A DNA stretch of 64,000 nucleotides from Lactonifactor sp050944855 (GTDB taxonomy: Bacteria > Bacillota > Clostridia > Lachnospirales > Lachnospiraceae). Shown in pieces: positions 7,805-15,328 of the stretch. Position numbers and translations under genes: made by a program. Position 1 is the stretch's first letter; each line of letters starts with the position of its first letter. The stretch lies in contig JBMNRU010000013.1 of assembly GCA_050944855.1 (NCBI GenBank), positions 1-64,000 on the forward strand, in the 5' to 3' direction. A model generated the notes under the pieces. The model saw only the letters and a list, made by a program, of their open reading frames with translations, did not search any database and was not told the DNA's origin.

Positions 7805-8077
7805 ATGAAACAGTATGTAGTTGAAATTACAGACGAAGCATTGGCAGACATGGAGCAGCTTCATATATCAAGGTTTTACCGAATTGAGGGAAGTCAGTTT
7901 GGTAAAGCCTTTTTTCTGAGCTTTTTTAGTGCCAAGGGGAAAATCCTTTATAACAGTAGAACTGCCCTATTTACCCGTGCTGGGCGGATTTATGGTTTTG
8001 ATATATACAAGAAAATCCATTTGATGTATAATATTTCAGTAGAAAATGATGCAGCTGTTTTATTGATCAAAAGGTAA
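7805..8077 (+). CDS. RelE/ParE-like toxin, probably degenerate or rearranged
   Basis: A 90-residue product directly behind a RelB-type antitoxin. The first 19 residues, MKQYVVEITDEALADMEQLH, match the N-terminus of RelE/ParE toxins well. After that the expected middle (the tyrosine-rich helix and the arginine-bearing strands) is not recognisable. The end, IHLMYNISVENDAAVLLIKR, again resembles the last strands of a toxin. The gene may have an internal deletion or frame change, or be a divergent toxin. Activity is doubtful. If it is dead, the antitoxin may persist as a DNA-binding or anti-addiction protein. Confidence 0.5.
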   Translation: MKQYVVEITDEALADMEQLHISRFYRIEGSQFGKAFFLSFFSAKGKILYNSRTALFTRAGRIYGFDIYKKIHLMYNISVENDAAVLLIKR

Positions 8078-8093
8078 AGACGGGGGAAGTTTC

Positions 8094-10220
8094 GTGGAAA
8101 GAAAAATGACTTTATGGGAAGACAAGCCTGAGGGCTATGAACAGACCGATGAGCATACGGTAAACAGGCTGACAGATATGATGAGCCGGGAGGAATTTTT
8201 GGTGAAGCTGGAAGATCCCGGAATCATTGCAGGAGCTGTAGTTTTTTTTGATGTACAACATTTCAAGATTATCAATAGATTATTTGGCATGTCGGAGGGA
8301 GACCGGCTGTTGGAACATATTGCTGCTTGCATTCGGGCCTGCTTAGGCGAACGGGATTTTGCCTGTCGATTGAATGCGGATCGCTTTGTTTTTTATATGG
8401 ATGGCAGCAAAAAGCAGGTGGAATGCTGCGTTGAGACGCTCTTTCATGAGATTGCTTCTTTTGGGCTGCCCTTTGAGATTCAGTGCAATGCAGGACTTTA
8501 TTTACTGGAGGGAACTAAGCCGGCAGCGGGTAAGATTTTGAACTCTGTTATTATGGCTCAGTCCCAGATAAAGGGCAGTTTCAGCGATCGCTTTTGCTGG
8601 TATACCGAAGAACTGTGGGAAGGCCTGATCAGGGATCATGAGATTACGGGCATGATGCGGAAAGCCCTGGAAAATCGGGAGTTTTTGGTTTACTACCAGC
8701 CCCAGTACAATCACTCCACCGGAATGATGGTAGGAGCTGAGGCTCTGTCTCGCTGGTTTAGTCCGGAAAAGGGTCTGATTCCACCGGTGCAGTTCATTCC
8801 GGTGTTTGAGAAAAGCGGTTTTATTACCCAACTGGATGAGTATGTGTTTGAGACAGTCTGTGCTTTTTTGCGTCGGAGTCTGGATAACTTTGAGTCTGTG
8901 GTACCGATTTCTGTGAATCTGGCTCGGCATGACCTGCTTACTCCGGGATTTTTGGATAAGTTGGCGGATATACGGGAGAAATACGACATACCAGCTCGGT
9001 ATGTCCGTATTGAAATTACGGAATCTTCTGCCCAGGGCAACAGTCATTTTATCAACGAGGCTCTGGATAAACTGCACAGCTATGGATTTACTGTGGAGAT
9101 GGACGATTTTGGCAGCGGTTATTCGTCTTTGAATATCCTGAAGGATATTGATTTTGATATTATTAAGCTGGATATGAACTTTTTTGAAAAAGAGGAAGCC
9201 CCTACTGGCCGGGCAGGCACGATTCTCAGCAGTGTTGTACGGATGATGAATTGGCTGCAGATTCCCCTGATTGTAGAGGGCGTGGAAGTGGCTGAGCAGG
9301 CAGATTTTCTGCGCAGTATTGGCTGTGAGTTCATTCAGGGGTATCTGTACTCCAAACCCCTGCCCGAGGCAGAGTTTGAGCATCTGCTGCGGGAGAGTCA
9401 CTGTGGTGTGATTGTGCCCCGCATGCGTCTCATCGAGACCATGGACGCGAAACGCTTCTGGTCAGAGGATTCTCTGGAGACGCTGATTTTTTCTAACTTT
9501 GTGGGCGGCGCTGCTATTGTCGACTACCGTAAAGGAGAAAAATTAGAGATATTAAGGGTAAATGAAAAATATCTGCGGGAACTGGGGATGAACCTCTCAG
9601 AGAAGGAAGTGGTCAATCATGATCCGATGGACACTATGGAGACGGGCGATAGGGCAGTTTACCAACGAACCATCGATCGGGCGATTGAATCCGGAGACGA
9701 AGAGGAATGTGAGACCTGGCGGGTGCTCACTTCATCCTGCTGCGGCAAGGAGCGGATCTGTGTCCGGGCTTCCATGCGAGTGATTGGCCGCAGTAAGGGC
9801 GAATATATATTCTATGTAATGATCCGGAATATCACGATGGAGAAACAGCGTTTGGCTGATATTTTGGACAGCGAACGGCGGTTTAAGGCGGCCAGCGAAC
9901 AGGTGAACATTTATTATTGGGAGTATACGGTGGCTACTCATGAGATGCGGCCCTGTTTTCGCTGTATGCGGGATTTGGGTCTGCCGGCTTTAATGGAAAA
10001 TTATCCGGACAGCGCGATTGAGATGGGGGTATTTCCTCCGGAGGTAGCAGATTTGTACCGGGATTGGCACCGCCAGATTGCCAGGGGTGTTCCTTCCCTG
10101 GAGGCAGTGATACCCCTTACGGTTGGACGTATTCCATTTCATGTGCGCTATACGGCAGAGTTTGATGAGAATGGACATCCGATTAAGGCGTATGGTTCAG
10201 CAGCGCTGGTGGTAGATTGA
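8094..10220 (+). CDS. Degenerate-GGDEF / EAL c-di-GMP phosphodiesterase with PAS-like tail
   Basis: A 708-residue cytoplasmic signalling protein. Residues about 20-175 are a GGDEF-like domain whose signature is replaced by LNADRF, so it is not expected to make c-di-GMP. Residues about 190-430 form an EAL domain with catalytic elements present: AEALSRW, the Asn in VNLARHDL, IEITESSA, MDDFGSGYSSL and VEGVEVAEQ. It should therefore hydrolyse c-di-GMP. About 280 further residues contain PAS-like segments. No membrane helix is seen. GTG at 8094 is chosen as start behind GGGGGAAG. It lies 16 bases before a diguanylate cyclase gene and is likely co-transcribed with it. Confidence 0.9.
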   Translation: MERKMTLWEDKPEGYEQTDEHTVNRLTDMMSREEFLVKLEDPGIIAGAVVFFDVQHFKIINRLFGMSEGDRLLEHIAACIRACLGERDFACRLNADRFVFYMDGSKKQVECCVETLFHEIASFGLPFEIQCNAGLYLLEGTKPAAGKILNSVIMAQSQIKGSFSDRFCWYTEELWEGLIRDHEITGMMRKALENREFLVYYQPQYNHSTGMMVGAEALSRWFSPEKGLIPPVQFIPVFEKSGFITQLDEYVFETVCAFLRRSLDNFESVVPISVNLARHDLLTPGFLDKLADIREKYDIPARYVRIEITESSAQGNSHFINEALDKLHSYGFTVEMDDFGSGYSSLNILKDIDFDIIKLDMNFFEKEEAPTGRAGTILSSVVRMMNWLQIPLIVEGVEVAEQADFLRSIGCEFIQGYLYSKPLPEAEFEHLLRESHCGVIVPRMRLIETMDAKRFWSEDSLETLIFSNFVGGAAIVDYRKGEKLEILRVNEKYLRELGMNLSEKEVVNHDPMDTMETGDRAVYQRTIDRAIESGDEEECETWRVLTSSCCGKERICVRASMRVIGRSKGEYIFYVMIRNITMEKQRLADILDSERRFKAASEQVNIYYWEYTVATHEMRPCFRCMRDLGLPALMENYPDSAIEMGVFPPEVADLYRDWHRQIARGVPSLEAVIPLTVGRIPFHVRYTAEFDENGHPIKAYGSAALVVD

Positions 10221-10236
10221 GAGAGGAGGGATCTGT

Positions 10237-11319
10237 GTGTCACAACAGTTTAAGGAAACTGTGCAGGCAGGACTAGAGCATATGTGGACGAAACTGCTGG
10301 ATGATGGTGAGCGCAGGGATGTGGTGTTTGTCTGGTTTGATGGGATCATGGGATCTGTCTCCGGTTTTATGTCCCTGGTAAACCTTTTTACTCAAAAATG
10401 GCTTTTGATGGGTTTAACTCTGATTTTCTTTCTGGCCTGTATGATAAATATCTGGCTGTCCCGACATGGACGGGAGAAATTGGCCCAGACGTTTTTTCTG
10501 GTGGAAGTGCTGGTGTTGTGTGGATTTTTTTGCATTTCCGGCATACCGGAGGGATTTAGTGCTCTGTGGACATGCTTTATTCCTTCGTTTACCCTGACCA
10601 TGATGGGCATCAGACGCGGGAGCTATTATTCTGCGTACGGCTTTCTGATGATTATTGGGATTTTCTGGACGCCCTGGGGGCGTTCCCTCTTGCAATATGG
10701 GTATACGGATTCTTTTATGCTCCGGTTTCCTATGATTTATCTGGCCTTTTATGTAATGTCCCTGTGCCTGGAAGCAATCCGGGCGGAGACTCAGAAGAGA
10801 ATGGCGGAAGCGGAGCGGCGGTATCAATATCTTTACGTTCATGATGCGCTGACGGGGATTTATAACCGTTACGGCTTTAATGAACGGCTGAACCAGGTCT
10901 TCTCCGATCCACAAGTGGAAGAACTGGGGCTGTTGATTCTGGATTTGGATATGTTTAAAAAGGTAAATGACACCTATGGTCACGATGCCGGGGATATTGT
11001 ACTGAAGTTTGTTGCGGATACTCTGCAGCGAATGTCTGGAGAGAACGCGGCGGTGTGCCGCTGGGGCGGTGAGGAATTTACAATTTTGCTGTGGAATGAG
11101 AAGGATCCTGTCCGTTTGGCAGAGCAAATCCGCCGTGAGATTGAGGCCTCTGAAATCAATTATGGCGACAGTACCATTCGTGTGACAGTGAGTGTTGGCG
11201 TGTGTACGGTAGGGGATCGGAGCGACGTCACCATCGCCATGCTGGTCAAAGGTGCGGATCGGTGCCTTTATCAGGCCAAGGATTTAGGACGGAATCTGGT
11301 ATGTGACGCGCGGCTGTGA
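10237..11319 (+). CDS. Membrane diguanylate cyclase (GGDEF)
   Basis: A 360-residue enzyme making c-di-GMP from two GTP. The N-terminal half has about six hydrophobic segments (residues 28-185) as a membrane sensor. The C-terminal GGDEF domain begins at HDALTGIYNRYGF, has DLDMFKKVNDTYGHDAGD and an intact RWGGEEF motif near residue 275, then VTVSVGV and ADRCLYQAKDLGRN. No RxxD inhibitory site is visible before the motif. GTG at 10237 follows GAGGAGGG. It sits immediately after an EAL protein, so one transcript would encode opposite c-di-GMP activities. Confidence 0.92.
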   Translation: MSQQFKETVQAGLEHMWTKLLDDGERRDVVFVWFDGIMGSVSGFMSLVNLFTQKWLLMGLTLIFFLACMINIWLSRHGREKLAQTFFLVEVLVLCGFFCISGIPEGFSALWTCFIPSFTLTMMGIRRGSYYSAYGFLMIIGIFWTPWGRSLLQYGYTDSFMLRFPMIYLAFYVMSLCLEAIRAETQKRMAEAERRYQYLYVHDALTGIYNRYGFNERLNQVFSDPQVEELGLLILDLDMFKKVNDTYGHDAGDIVLKFVADTLQRMSGENAAVCRWGGEEFTILLWNEKDPVRLAEQIRREIEASEINYGDSTIRVTVSVGVCTVGDRSDVTIAMLVKGADRCLYQAKDLGRNLVCDARL

Positions 11320-11398
11320 TTTTTTGCAGCAGGTTCTCAAAAAAATCTTGTGTATATTTCTTCATTATCTTAACGGTGATGGAGCGGTATATTTTTAT

Positions 11399-12282
11399 AA
11401 TCTATCTGCCGATGCAGAGAGTAATTTCTCTGCATCGGTGTCTAGAAATATCTTAAATCAAAATCCTATCTGATAAGAATTTCTCCAATTAGTAGTATTA
11501 AGCATATAGAAATGTAGAGAGATAAAAATCTATCTGTTGAAAAGTCTGCCCAGGGTTTGAAGCGGTCAGCTAGAACCTTTCGAAAACAGAATCTATCTGT
11601 TGAGAAATTTGCCCAAAGCTTGAGCCAGTCGGCTAGAACCTTTCAAAAATAGAATCTATCTGCCGAAGATGCTGTCCAGGGCATGAATTGGTCGGCTAGA
11701 ATCTTTCAAAAACAGAATCTATCTGCCGAAGATGCTGCCCAGGGCATGAGCCGGTCAGCTAGAATCCTTCAAAAACAGAATCTATCTGCCGAAGATGCTG
11801 CCCAGGGCATGAGTCGGTCAGCTAGAACCTTTCAAAGTCAGAATCTATCTGTTGAGAAATTTGCCCAAGGCTTGAGCCAGTCGGCTAGAACTTTTCAAAG
11901 TCAGAATCTATCTGTTGAAAAGGCTGTGCTGCGCATGGATTGGTCAGCTAGAACTTTTCAAAGTCAGAATCTATCTGTTGAAAAGGCTGTGCCGTGCATG
12001 AGTCGGTCAGCTAGAACCTTTCAAAAACAGAATCTATCTGCCGAAGATGCTGCCCAGGTCATGGATTGGTCAGCTAGAACCTTTCGAAAACAGAATCTAT
12101 CTGCCGAAGATGCTGCCCAGGTCATGGATTGGTCAGCTAGAACTTTTCAAAGTCAGGATCTATCTGTCAAAAAGTTTGCCTAGGGCCTGAGCCGGTCAGC
12201 TAGAACTTTTCGAAATTAGAATCTATCTGCCGAAAAGGCTGCCCAGGGCATGAGCCGGTCAGCTAGAACCTTTCAAAAACAA
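11399..12282 (+). repeat. Array of 63-bp tandem repeats (12 conserved + 2 degenerate units)
   Basis: Twelve units of exactly 63 bp run from 11527 to 12282, each opening with AATCTATCTG (GATCTATCTG in unit 11). Two degenerate units precede them at 11399 and 11462. Strongly conserved blocks are unit positions 1-10 and 41-49 (CAGCTAGAA or CGGCTAGAA). Positions 11-40 vary among about three versions, mixed between units as if by gene conversion. One frame reads a 21-residue repeat (NLSAEDAAQGMSRSARTFQKQ), open 11683-12183. Units 2 and 11 contain TAG in that frame, and no ribosome binding site precedes the ATG. The conserved blocks are invariant at third codon positions while the variable block changes amino acids, so a DNA or RNA role is more likely than a protein. 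There are no spacers, so it is not CRISPR. Confidence 0.9.
11409..11438. repeat. Perfect 12-bp hairpin inside the first degenerate repeat unit
   Basis: CCGATGCAGAGA (11409-11420) and its exact complement (11427-11438) flank a GTAATT loop. No T run follows, so it is not a standard terminator, although it is the first hairpin after the diguanylate cyclase stop (90 bases away). It occupies the same part of the 63-bp unit that can form a weaker CCG...CGG hairpin in the conserved units. Confidence 0.7.
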
Positions 12283-12313
12283 ATATCTATATGCCATAAA
12301 AGGAGGAAATTGC

Positions 12314-13017
12314 ATGGAACAAACTAAGGTGTTGCTGAAAGCACGGGAAAAGCAGTTGATTAAGATTATTACAGACAAGAAAAAAGTATTGAAAAAAGCG
12401 CCGGACGGATCGCTTCGTATTTGCTGCCGTGGCAGTCGAACTTTATATTATCGGAGAACAGATCCAAAGGATTTTAATGGAGTGTATATACGGCAGAAGG
12501 ATAAGGATATCGCATATCAGTTGGCACAGAAGGAATATGATAAGAAAGTTCTCCATGCGGCTGAAAAAGAATTGACTGCCATTCAGAAATATCTTGCTCA
12601 GGATTCTGCAATGAAGGCCGAAGAAATATATGATAGTTTACATAAAGAACGTCAGAAGTTGATTGTACCTATTACAGAAACAGAGGAAGACTTTACCAGA
12701 AAATGGGAAGAAGTGCCATATCAGGGCAAGGAATTTTATCAGAATACTTCAGAATTTTATACCGCGAAAGGTGAACGTGTTCGGTCAAAATCAGAATGGA
12801 TTATTGCAGATCTGCTGTATAAGGAAGGGATTCCCTATCGCTATGAGTATCCGATTGCGTTTAAGGGTGTTGGAGAAATATACCCGGATTTTACTGTGCT
12901 GAATATAGGAGACAGAAAAGAAAATATTGGGAACAGTTGATTCTGACCTATGAAACAAGAAAAAATCCGATCAGTCAAAAACAAATTATGTTAATGATTC
13001 AGCATTATTTGAAATAG
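12314..13017 (+). pseudogene. Decayed PD-(D/E)XK-nuclease-like gene
   Basis: The open part (12314-12940, 208 residues, start behind AAAGGAGG) resembles a Clostridia protein with a C-terminal nuclease-like core: RSKSEWIIADLLYKEGIPYR followed by IYPDF. The expected continuation RKE-YWE is lost by a shift in an A-rich run near 12920. In the next frame the text continues KYWEQLILTYETRKNPIS to a stop at 13015-13017, still recognisable as the end of the same family. The stretch normally found between the WEH motif and LILTYE is missing, so a deletion has also occurred. The full reading is therefore a pseudogene. It starts 31 bases after the 63-bp repeat array. Family assignment is from motif memory and is moderate. 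Confidence 0.7.
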
Positions 13018-13019
13018 AA

Positions 13020-13058
13020 AAGTGAAAACTCCCTGCCTGATTATCCAGGCAGAGAGTC
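13020..13058 (-). terminator. Terminator of the IclR-type regulator gene
   Basis: On the minus strand ACTCTCTGCCTG pairs with CAGGCAGGGAGT around a GATAAT loop, followed by TTTTCACTTTT. It lies directly after the regulator stop. Confidence 0.75.
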
Positions 13059-13060
13059 TG

Positions 13061-13840
13061 CTACATAGAAATTGCCTGGCTAATTTCCATACCAAGCTGT
13101 TTTACATATTCGATTCGTTCCTGCTGGTCGGCGCTGCACATACGGGCAGTGGGGCCGGAAAGAGAAATTGCGGCCACTGCAATGCCATTTCGCAGGATTG
13201 GCGCACCGATACAATACAGGCCAATCTCCCGCTCTTCGTTGTCAACGGCATATCCCTGTACTCGTGTGGCATCCAGCTCAGCCTGCAGTGCATCAATAGT
13301 AGTTATAGTAGTGTCTGTAAAGCGCTGCATAGGATGCTCTTCGTAGACATGAAGATCTGTGTCCTTGGAAAAGGCGATCAGGCATTTTCCCAGAGAAGAA
13401 CAGTAACATTCGTACATGGTTCCAATGTAAGTATATGCGGTCAGGTTCAGTTTGCTGTCAATTTTAGAAATGATGACACTTTTATAACTGCCGTCAATGC
13501 CGCGCGCCATCACAGCAAGACTGACAGCTTCCGGGAAGCGGTTGCTGAGCCGCTGCATATAAGGTTGTGCAATATGCTCCAGTTCTGATTCAAATTTCAT
13601 GCCTGAACTGAGAATAAATGTTTTAATGCCAAGAGAATAGCAGTCATTGGTTGGATTTTGTTTGACATATCCCCGGTTCTGCAGTGTAGCCAGGGAACGG
13701 TAAACGGTACTTTTATACAGTCCCAAATCTTTGCTGATTTGAGAGATGGATACTTCCCTGCCGGTTTTGCATAAGTATTCCAGAATATCCAGCGTACGGT
13801 TGACAGAATTTATAAGGACAGATGTATTTGTTTCTCCCAT
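13061..13840 (-). CDS. IclR family transcriptional regulator
   Basis: A 259-residue regulator. The N-terminal winged helix-turn-helix (residues 10-75, with VSISQISKDLGLYKSTVYRS) is followed by the IclR effector domain (about 85-255, with SSLGKCLIAF and GYAVDNEEREIGLYCIGAPI, the family signature). It is encoded on the same strand as the 2-oxoacid oxidoreductase genes, about 210 bases downstream of the last one. Two near-palindromes GTTCC-N7-(G/A)GAA(T/C) at the divergent promoters (16678 and 16782) are good candidate operators. The ligand is probably a 2-oxo acid or acyl product (inference). The RBS before ATG 13840 is weak. Confidence 0.9.
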   Translation of the reverse strand: MGETNTSVLINSVNRTLDILEYLCKTGREVSISQISKDLGLYKSTVYRSLATLQNRGYVKQNPTNDCYSLGIKTFILSSGMKFESELEHIAQPYMQRLSNRFPEAVSLAVMARGIDGSYKSVIISKIDSKLNLTAYTYIGTMYECYCSSLGKCLIAFSKDTDLHVYEEHPMQRFTDTTITTIDALQAELDATRVQGYAVDNEEREIGLYCIGAPILRNGIAVAAISLSGPTARMCSADQQERIEYVKQLGMEISQAISM

Positions 13841-14054
13841 ATATATGATTGCCCGTTTCGGAAACTCCGATCCTTTCTGTAAATCGTATTTTCCTCATAA
13901 GAAATACGTCTTAAACTTAATTTTACCATATTGAAACAATTTTGAAAAGGGCAATTCCAAGGAATCCCCGGTGCATTATTTGCCCCCGGGGATTTGATAA
14001 TAGAGTATGATGCCGCATCCCACATTCTGCAGGATGCCACATGTTTTTATATCA

Positions 14055-14591
14055 TTAAAGGTCATATCCGGCCCGTAGTACCTCACAGTTTTTGGCATTG
14101 AATCTGCCTTTTCCCTGCTCGGAAAAATAGTCGCACATAGACTGTTCAAAGAAATCAATGTCAAAAAGATCGGTCTCCTTGATTACCTTTCCAAGCATGC
14201 ACAGATTGGCGTTTCGTTCGCTGTTCAGCTTCTGTGCCACTTCTGTGACGGGTGCCGTGATGACTGTGATATCCGGTCGATAGGTGCGGTCTTCCCGTAC
14301 CATAGAACTGTTGACAAACAGTTTGCCGCCGGGTGCCATGGCTTCTTCAAACTGATCCACTGCAGAGTCGCTCATAGCCATGACCAGATCCGGATGATCC
14401 GCGTAGGGACTTGCAATACGTTTGTCACTAAAAATAACATTGCAGCTGGCACTGCCGCCGCGCATTTCATTGCCGTATGCCGGAAACCAGGTTACTTTCA
14501 GGTCTTTGGCATACGCTGCGTACATCATAATCTTGCCCTGAGTCAGGACGCCCTGTCCTCCAAGGCCTGCACAAATGATTCTTTCTAACAT
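14055..14591 (-). CDS. 2-oxoacid:ferredoxin oxidoreductase, gamma subunit
   Basis: The 178-residue gamma subunit of a KOR/VOR-type complex that oxidises 2-oxo acids to acyl-CoA while reducing ferredoxin. The N-terminus ERIICAGLGGQGVLTQGKIM and the TWFPAYGNEMRGGSASCNV block are diagnostic. ATG 14591 is preferred over the in-frame TTG at 14597 because AAGGAGG then sits seven bases upstream. It is the last oxidoreductase gene of the cluster, 11 bases after the beta subunit. Confidence 0.92.
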   Translation of the reverse strand: MLERIICAGLGGQGVLTQGKIMMYAAYAKDLKVTWFPAYGNEMRGGSASCNVIFSDKRIASPYADHPDLVMAMSDSAVDQFEEAMAPGGKLFVNSSMVREDRTYRPDITVITAPVTEVAQKLNSERNANLCMLGKVIKETDLFDIDFFEQSMCDYFSEQGKGRFNAKNCEVLRAGYDL

Positions 14592-14602
14592 AGCCAACCT
14601 CC

Positions 14603-15328
14603 TTACTTATCGATAAATTCACCCATAGCATATCGTTTGGAGATTACTTCATCAATATGCTTCATGGCATTGACCGGTGTCATTCCCCAGTTTGTGGGGC
14701 AGGGAACCAGAACTTCTACCAGAGAGAATCCCTTGTTGTCCCTCTGCTTTTCAATTGCTTTGCGGACCATCCTTTTCGTTTTGGCCACATTTGCGGGACT
14801 GGTAACAGAGGTTCTTGCCAAGTAGGCAATATTCAGATTCCCCATGACCTGAACCACATCAAAATCCAGTCCGTTCACCTCTGCGGAACGTCCGGCAGGG
14901 GTAGAAGCAGTTTTCTGGCCGATCTGGGTAGTAGGAGCCAGCTGTCCGCCCGTCATACCGAAAACGGTATTATTCATAACAAAAAAAGTAACGTTTTCAT
15001 TTCTGGTGGCGGCGGACATCGTTTCACCGAGTCCGATGGCATAGGCGCCGCCATCGCCGGCGATCGTAATCGCATATTTGTCAGGACGAACCTTTTTCTG
15101 TGCCGTAAGTGCTGCGCCCATTTTTCCGTGAGGCGGAACAATGGTATCTACGCGCATGCAGAACTGAAACTGGTGGTTACATCCGATGTCCGAGCACATG
15201 ATAGTGTCCTGGATAATATCCATTTCTGTTAATACTTCACCCAGGATCCGGTCGAAGATAGGATGACCGCAGCCTGCACAGAATCTATTTTCGCAATACA
15301 TTATTTCTGGTGCTTTTCTGGAAGCCAT
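14603..15328 (-). CDS. 2-oxoacid:ferredoxin oxidoreductase, beta (TPP) subunit
   Basis: The 241-residue thiamine diphosphate-binding subunit. FCAGCGHPI near residue 17 is the usual N-terminal block. GDGGAYAIGLGE through NNTVFGMTGGQ (about residues 90-130) is the TPP/Mg motif. Four Cys near the N-terminus and at CSDIGC may hold a cluster. The ATG overlaps the stop of the alpha gene (stop and start share base 15328), so translation is coupled. TSPANVAKTKRMVRKAI and PCPTNWGMTP are typical of the VOR/KOR beta family. Confidence 0.93.
   Translation of the reverse strand: MASRKAPEIMYCENRFCAGCGHPIFDRILGEVLTEMDIIQDTIMCSDIGCNHQFQFCMRVDTIVPPHGKMGAALTAQKKVRPDKYAITIAGDGGAYAIGLGETMSAATRNENVTFFVMNNTVFGMTGGQLAPTTQIGQKTASTPAGRSAEVNGLDFDVVQVMGNLNIAYLARTSVTSPANVAKTKRMVRKAIEKQRDNKGFSLVEVLVPCPTNWGMTPVNAMKHIDEVISKRYAMGEFIDK

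Noticed and set aside
8502..9401. 299-residue antisense ORF inside the EAL gene
   Set aside because: Shadow frame rich in His/Asn/Gln with no motif or RBS; the plus strand carries a clear EAL domain.
11409..11438. Terminator of the diguanylate cyclase gene
   Set aside because: Strong stem but no T run afterwards, and it aligns with the repeat unit; at most a partial terminator.
11683..12183. 166-residue repetitive protein gene
   Set aside because: No ribosome binding site, in-frame stops in flanking units of the same array, and invariant third codon positions in conserved blocks argue against coding. Kept as a repeat.
11399..12282. CRISPR array
   Set aside because: Units are contiguous 63-bp repeats with no unique spacers, and no cas gene is present.
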